Assembly (NCBI GenBank): GCA_050300015.1
Contig: JBNKWZ010000021.1
Span: 248,001 to 312,000 of the forward strand
Length of the DNA: 64,000 bases
From: CAYZQH01 sp050300015
GTDB lineage: Bacteria > Pseudomonadota > Gammaproteobacteria > Pseudomonadales > Cellvibrionaceae
Direction: 5' to 3'
Part shown: piece after piece, positions 62,064 through 64,000 of the stretch
Layout of the letters: every line of letters begins with the position of its first letter
Position numbering within the stretch: the first letter of the stretch is position 1
The notes under the pieces: model-generated
The model's input: only the letters and a program-made list of their open reading frames with translations
Told to the model about the DNA's origin: nothing
Databases searched by the model: none
Translations under genes and position numbers: made by a program

Positions 62064-64000
62064 CTACCGTGCTTCTGCAACCTTCAAGTTTACGAGTTTT
62101 AAATAATATTGACTGGGGCCATGGTTGTGGTTTGATACTAGTGTTTCAAACATGTGTTTCGCCTGGTTGGCGTTTTGGTTTTTATAGTTATGGAGTGCAG
62201 CATTGAACATCGCCCGAACCTGGTTCGATGTTTCAGTGCTGTACAACCTTGTCGGTGCCGAGCGATTGCGCATGGTGAACGGGCCCAAATACAGCAGAGG
62301 GGGTGGGCTTTGCACCTGCTGTAACTGCGTTGCAACGCTTTCAGAGCATAAAAACTCAGTATTTAACGTGCGAGTAAAATGCTCAATGCGTGTGGCGGTA
62401 TTAATCATATCCCCAACGGGAGAATATTCAAAGTGTCCTGTTGCCCCTAAGTGCCCTAGTGAGAACTGTCCTGCATGGAGCGCCATACATGTGGGCAGCT
62501 GTGTCGCGAAGGCTGGGTGGGCAGCGAGTCTTGTGCGGATGTTTTCTGCGCAAGCAAAGGCCCGCTGGCACAGTTCGGGGTTGATTGTTGGGCCAGACCA
62601 TAGTGCCAACAGGCTGTCACCGACAATATTGCCCACGAAACCCTGGTGTTGGTTCACGGCCTCCACCAGTTCGGCGTAATACTGGTTCATTAACCTGTGC
62701 AATGCATCGGGGTCTAAGGTTTCGGCCAGTGCAGTAAAGCCGCGAATGTCGGTAACCAAGCAGACGCCGCAAACCAGCTTGTGTTCTTGTTCGAGCGCCA
62801 CCAATGTGTGGCTAAGTTTTTGCGCCGCGTGATCGGGCATATGTTGCGAAAGCGCAAACTGCACACGTTTCAATGCGGCTTTTTGCTCCATAAAACGCGT
62901 GATCACTTGGGCTAAGGCCAAAATCGCTGCACTGCAACTGTAAAGCACCGCCGGCACCCAAATCGCGTGCTTGAAAGCCCAAAAACTGACAAGCCCCACG
63001 CCCACACCGAAGGCGCTCATCGCCACCACTATCCCTCTAGGCCAAAACCGAATAACCAGGAGTGTTAGCAGGATTGTGGCGGCAACGCCCGCTAGTCGCG
63101 AAGTGAGCGAGGGGGGCAATAAAAGGCTACCGTCTAATAGATTGGCCACTACGCTCGCCGATATTTCCACACCGCTTAGGTCAATGCCGAGTTCACTGCC
63201 AAACACCGTTGAATATGTGTCTTTTTGTTCGGTCTGTGCCGTTTCGACAAATCCCACGTAGACAATGGCATTTTGAAAATGAGGGGCCAGCGCGTCTTGA
63301 TTCAAAAGCCATTCGTCAATGTCCCATATAGGCAAAGTGCGAGCGGGACCATAAAAGTTGATATAGACTTTAGATATTAATTCCCATTGCAACAGTTTCT
63401 CTGGTGCATAATGGCGTAAAACAGCAACCGGTTGAGATTCCACACCCTCCAAAGACGGTATCAGTGAGGTGTGGTAGACGGTGCTTTCTTTGGGAAGCGT
63501 GAAACTGCCCGTACCCAGGGCCGCCTCATAAAAAGGCGTTAACGGTGGAACGGCTTGTTCAATATCGACAAAACCGTTCGCCATCATGACTTGCTCCCGC
63601 TTTAAATACGTGAACAAAAGGACATTGCCCGCGCGAGCGATGGCAGCGGCTAAGGCCGTATCCTGTGCTGGGTCACGCGCTTCGCGAAACGCAATGTCCA
63701 AAACAATGAGTTTTGCGCCGGCGGCTTTGAGTGATGTGATGGTGTCGGCCAATAGGGTACGCGGCCAATAACTGTGTGGGCTGGGCAGTGACAAATTGCT
63801 GTGCGCTCGAGCATTTAGGGCAATAATCGCGATATTGTCTGGCGGCGTGCGGGCGCCGCGCAGATGAAATAGCGCGGGTAAGCTGGTGGATTGTTCCAGC
63901 AATATTGCTGTCGGCGTAACGGAGAACACGAGTAACAGTACGGATAAACAACCTAAACCCCAAAACTTTTGCGGCCTGGCGGGTTTTAAAATGGCGCGAA
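62064..64000 (-). CDS. CHASE2-domain membrane nucleotidyl cyclase, 5' end outside the window
   Basis: The frame is open to the right edge, and the first visible residues include a membrane segment (FWGLGCLSVLLLVFSVTPTAILL), so the true start lies just beyond the edge and the GTG at 63929 is internal. A CHASE2 sensor domain (RGARTPPDNIAIIALNARA, ...KLIVLDIAFREARD) is followed by two or three membrane segments and a class III cyclase domain. In the catalytic domain both Asp are present (VTDIRGFTAL; IVGDSLLALW) and Asn/Arg in INTATRIEHF, but the adenine-binding Lys is replaced by Asn (FVGNIVGDS) and the partner Asp by Glu (FEYSPVGD). The product nucleotide is therefore uncertain. It sits directly upstream of the FecR-type gene. 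Confidence 0.88.
   Translation of the reverse strand, partial: RAILKPARPQKFWGLGCLSVLLLVFSVTPTAILLEQSTSLPALFHLRGARTPPDNIAIIALNARAHSNLSLPSPHSYWPRTLLADTITSLKAAGAKLIVLDIAFREARDPAQDTALAAAIARAGNVLLFTYLKREQVMMANGFVDIEQAVPPLTPFYEAALGTGSFTLPKESTVYHTSLIPSLEGVESQPVAVLRHYAPEKLLQWELISKVYINFYGPARTLPIWDIDEWLLNQDALAPHFQNAIVYVGFVETAQTEQKDTYSTVFGSELGIDLSGVEISASVVANLLDGSLLLPPSLTSRLAGVAATILLTLLVIRFWPRGIVVAMSAFGVGVGLVSFWAFKHAIWVPAVLYSCSAAILALAQVITRFMEQKAALKRVQFALSQHMPDHAAQKLSHTLVALEQEHKLVCGVCLVTDIRGFTALAETLDPDALHRLMNQYYAELVEAVNQHQGFVGNIVGDSLLALWSGPTINPELCQRAFACAENIRTRLAAHPAFATQLPTCMALHAGQFSLGHLGATGHFEYSPVGDMINTATRIEHFTRTLNTEFLCSESVATQLQQVQSPPPLLYLGPFTMRNRSAPTRLYSTETSNQVRAMFNAALHNYKNQNANQAKHMFETLVSNHNHGPSQYYLKLVNLKVAEAR

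Noticed and set aside
1..64000. CRISPR arrays, rRNA genes and intact insertion sequences
   Set aside because: No regular repeat-spacer pattern, no rRNA-like stretch and no transposase-like protein was seen on either strand.

Overview
The window is about 64 kb of chromosome from a gammaproteobacterium. Gene order is the clue: rpsP-rimM-trmD-rplS after ffh, then dsbC-hom-thrC-recJ-prfB-lysS, then nrdR-ribD-ribE-ribBA-ribH-nusB-thiL-pgpA-ribA. This is close to the order I know from Pseudomonas and its marine relatives. Moderate GC content and many cyclic-nucleotide and c-di-GMP proteins fit a marine, Cellvibrionales-like bacterium, but the genus cannot be fixed from sequence alone. Most of the window is dense housekeeping DNA.

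Layout. Positions 1-4600 hold the end of an ABC-2 permease, queF, a membrane adenylate cyclase and a coiled-coil membrane protein. A tRNA-Ser(GGA) gene at 4820 carries a small decayed integrative element (4891-6524). Its parts are a 17-bp duplication of the tRNA 3' end, a truncated integrase, a DUF3892 protein, a probable antitoxin/GNAT pair, and candidate integrase arm sites at both ends. Positions 6588-11157 hold a QueD-like enzyme, a NIF3-like protein, a DUF3135 protein, a Nudix hydrolase, a CorC-type transporter and a CcsA/YpjD protein. Positions 11427-15178 are ffh and the rpsP operon. Positions 15396-30283 run dsbC, hom, thrC, a NIT-domain protein, recJ, an orphan response regulator, prfB (with its programmed frameshift), lysS, a PilZ protein, ettA and glyA.

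Positions 30354-36742 form the riboflavin/nusB/thiL/pgpA cluster. It encodes a RibBA whose GTP cyclohydrolase half lacks the metal and catalytic motifs, plus a separate intact RibA. Positions 36984-40441, on the minus strand, hold an ArsC-like protein, dapD, dapE, moaC and moaD. Positions 40666-50565 carry a CBS protein, murJ, a DASS transporter, panC-panD, acs, an FKBP, ppnN and an Smr protein. From 51063 onward come trmO, a solute-binding-like protein, a histidine kinase followed by a REC-DUF3369-GGDEF-EAL protein, a YigZ protein and a small anchored protein. Last is a pair at the right edge: a FecR/TPR/beta-barrel protein behind a CHASE2 nucleotidyl cyclase that runs off the window.

The least explained parts are the FecR-TPR-barrel/CHASE2 cyclase pair, the tRNA-Ser mini-element with its start-codon-less GNAT gene, and several short symmetric repeats in intergenic DNA. 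No CRISPR array, rRNA operon or intact insertion sequence was seen.
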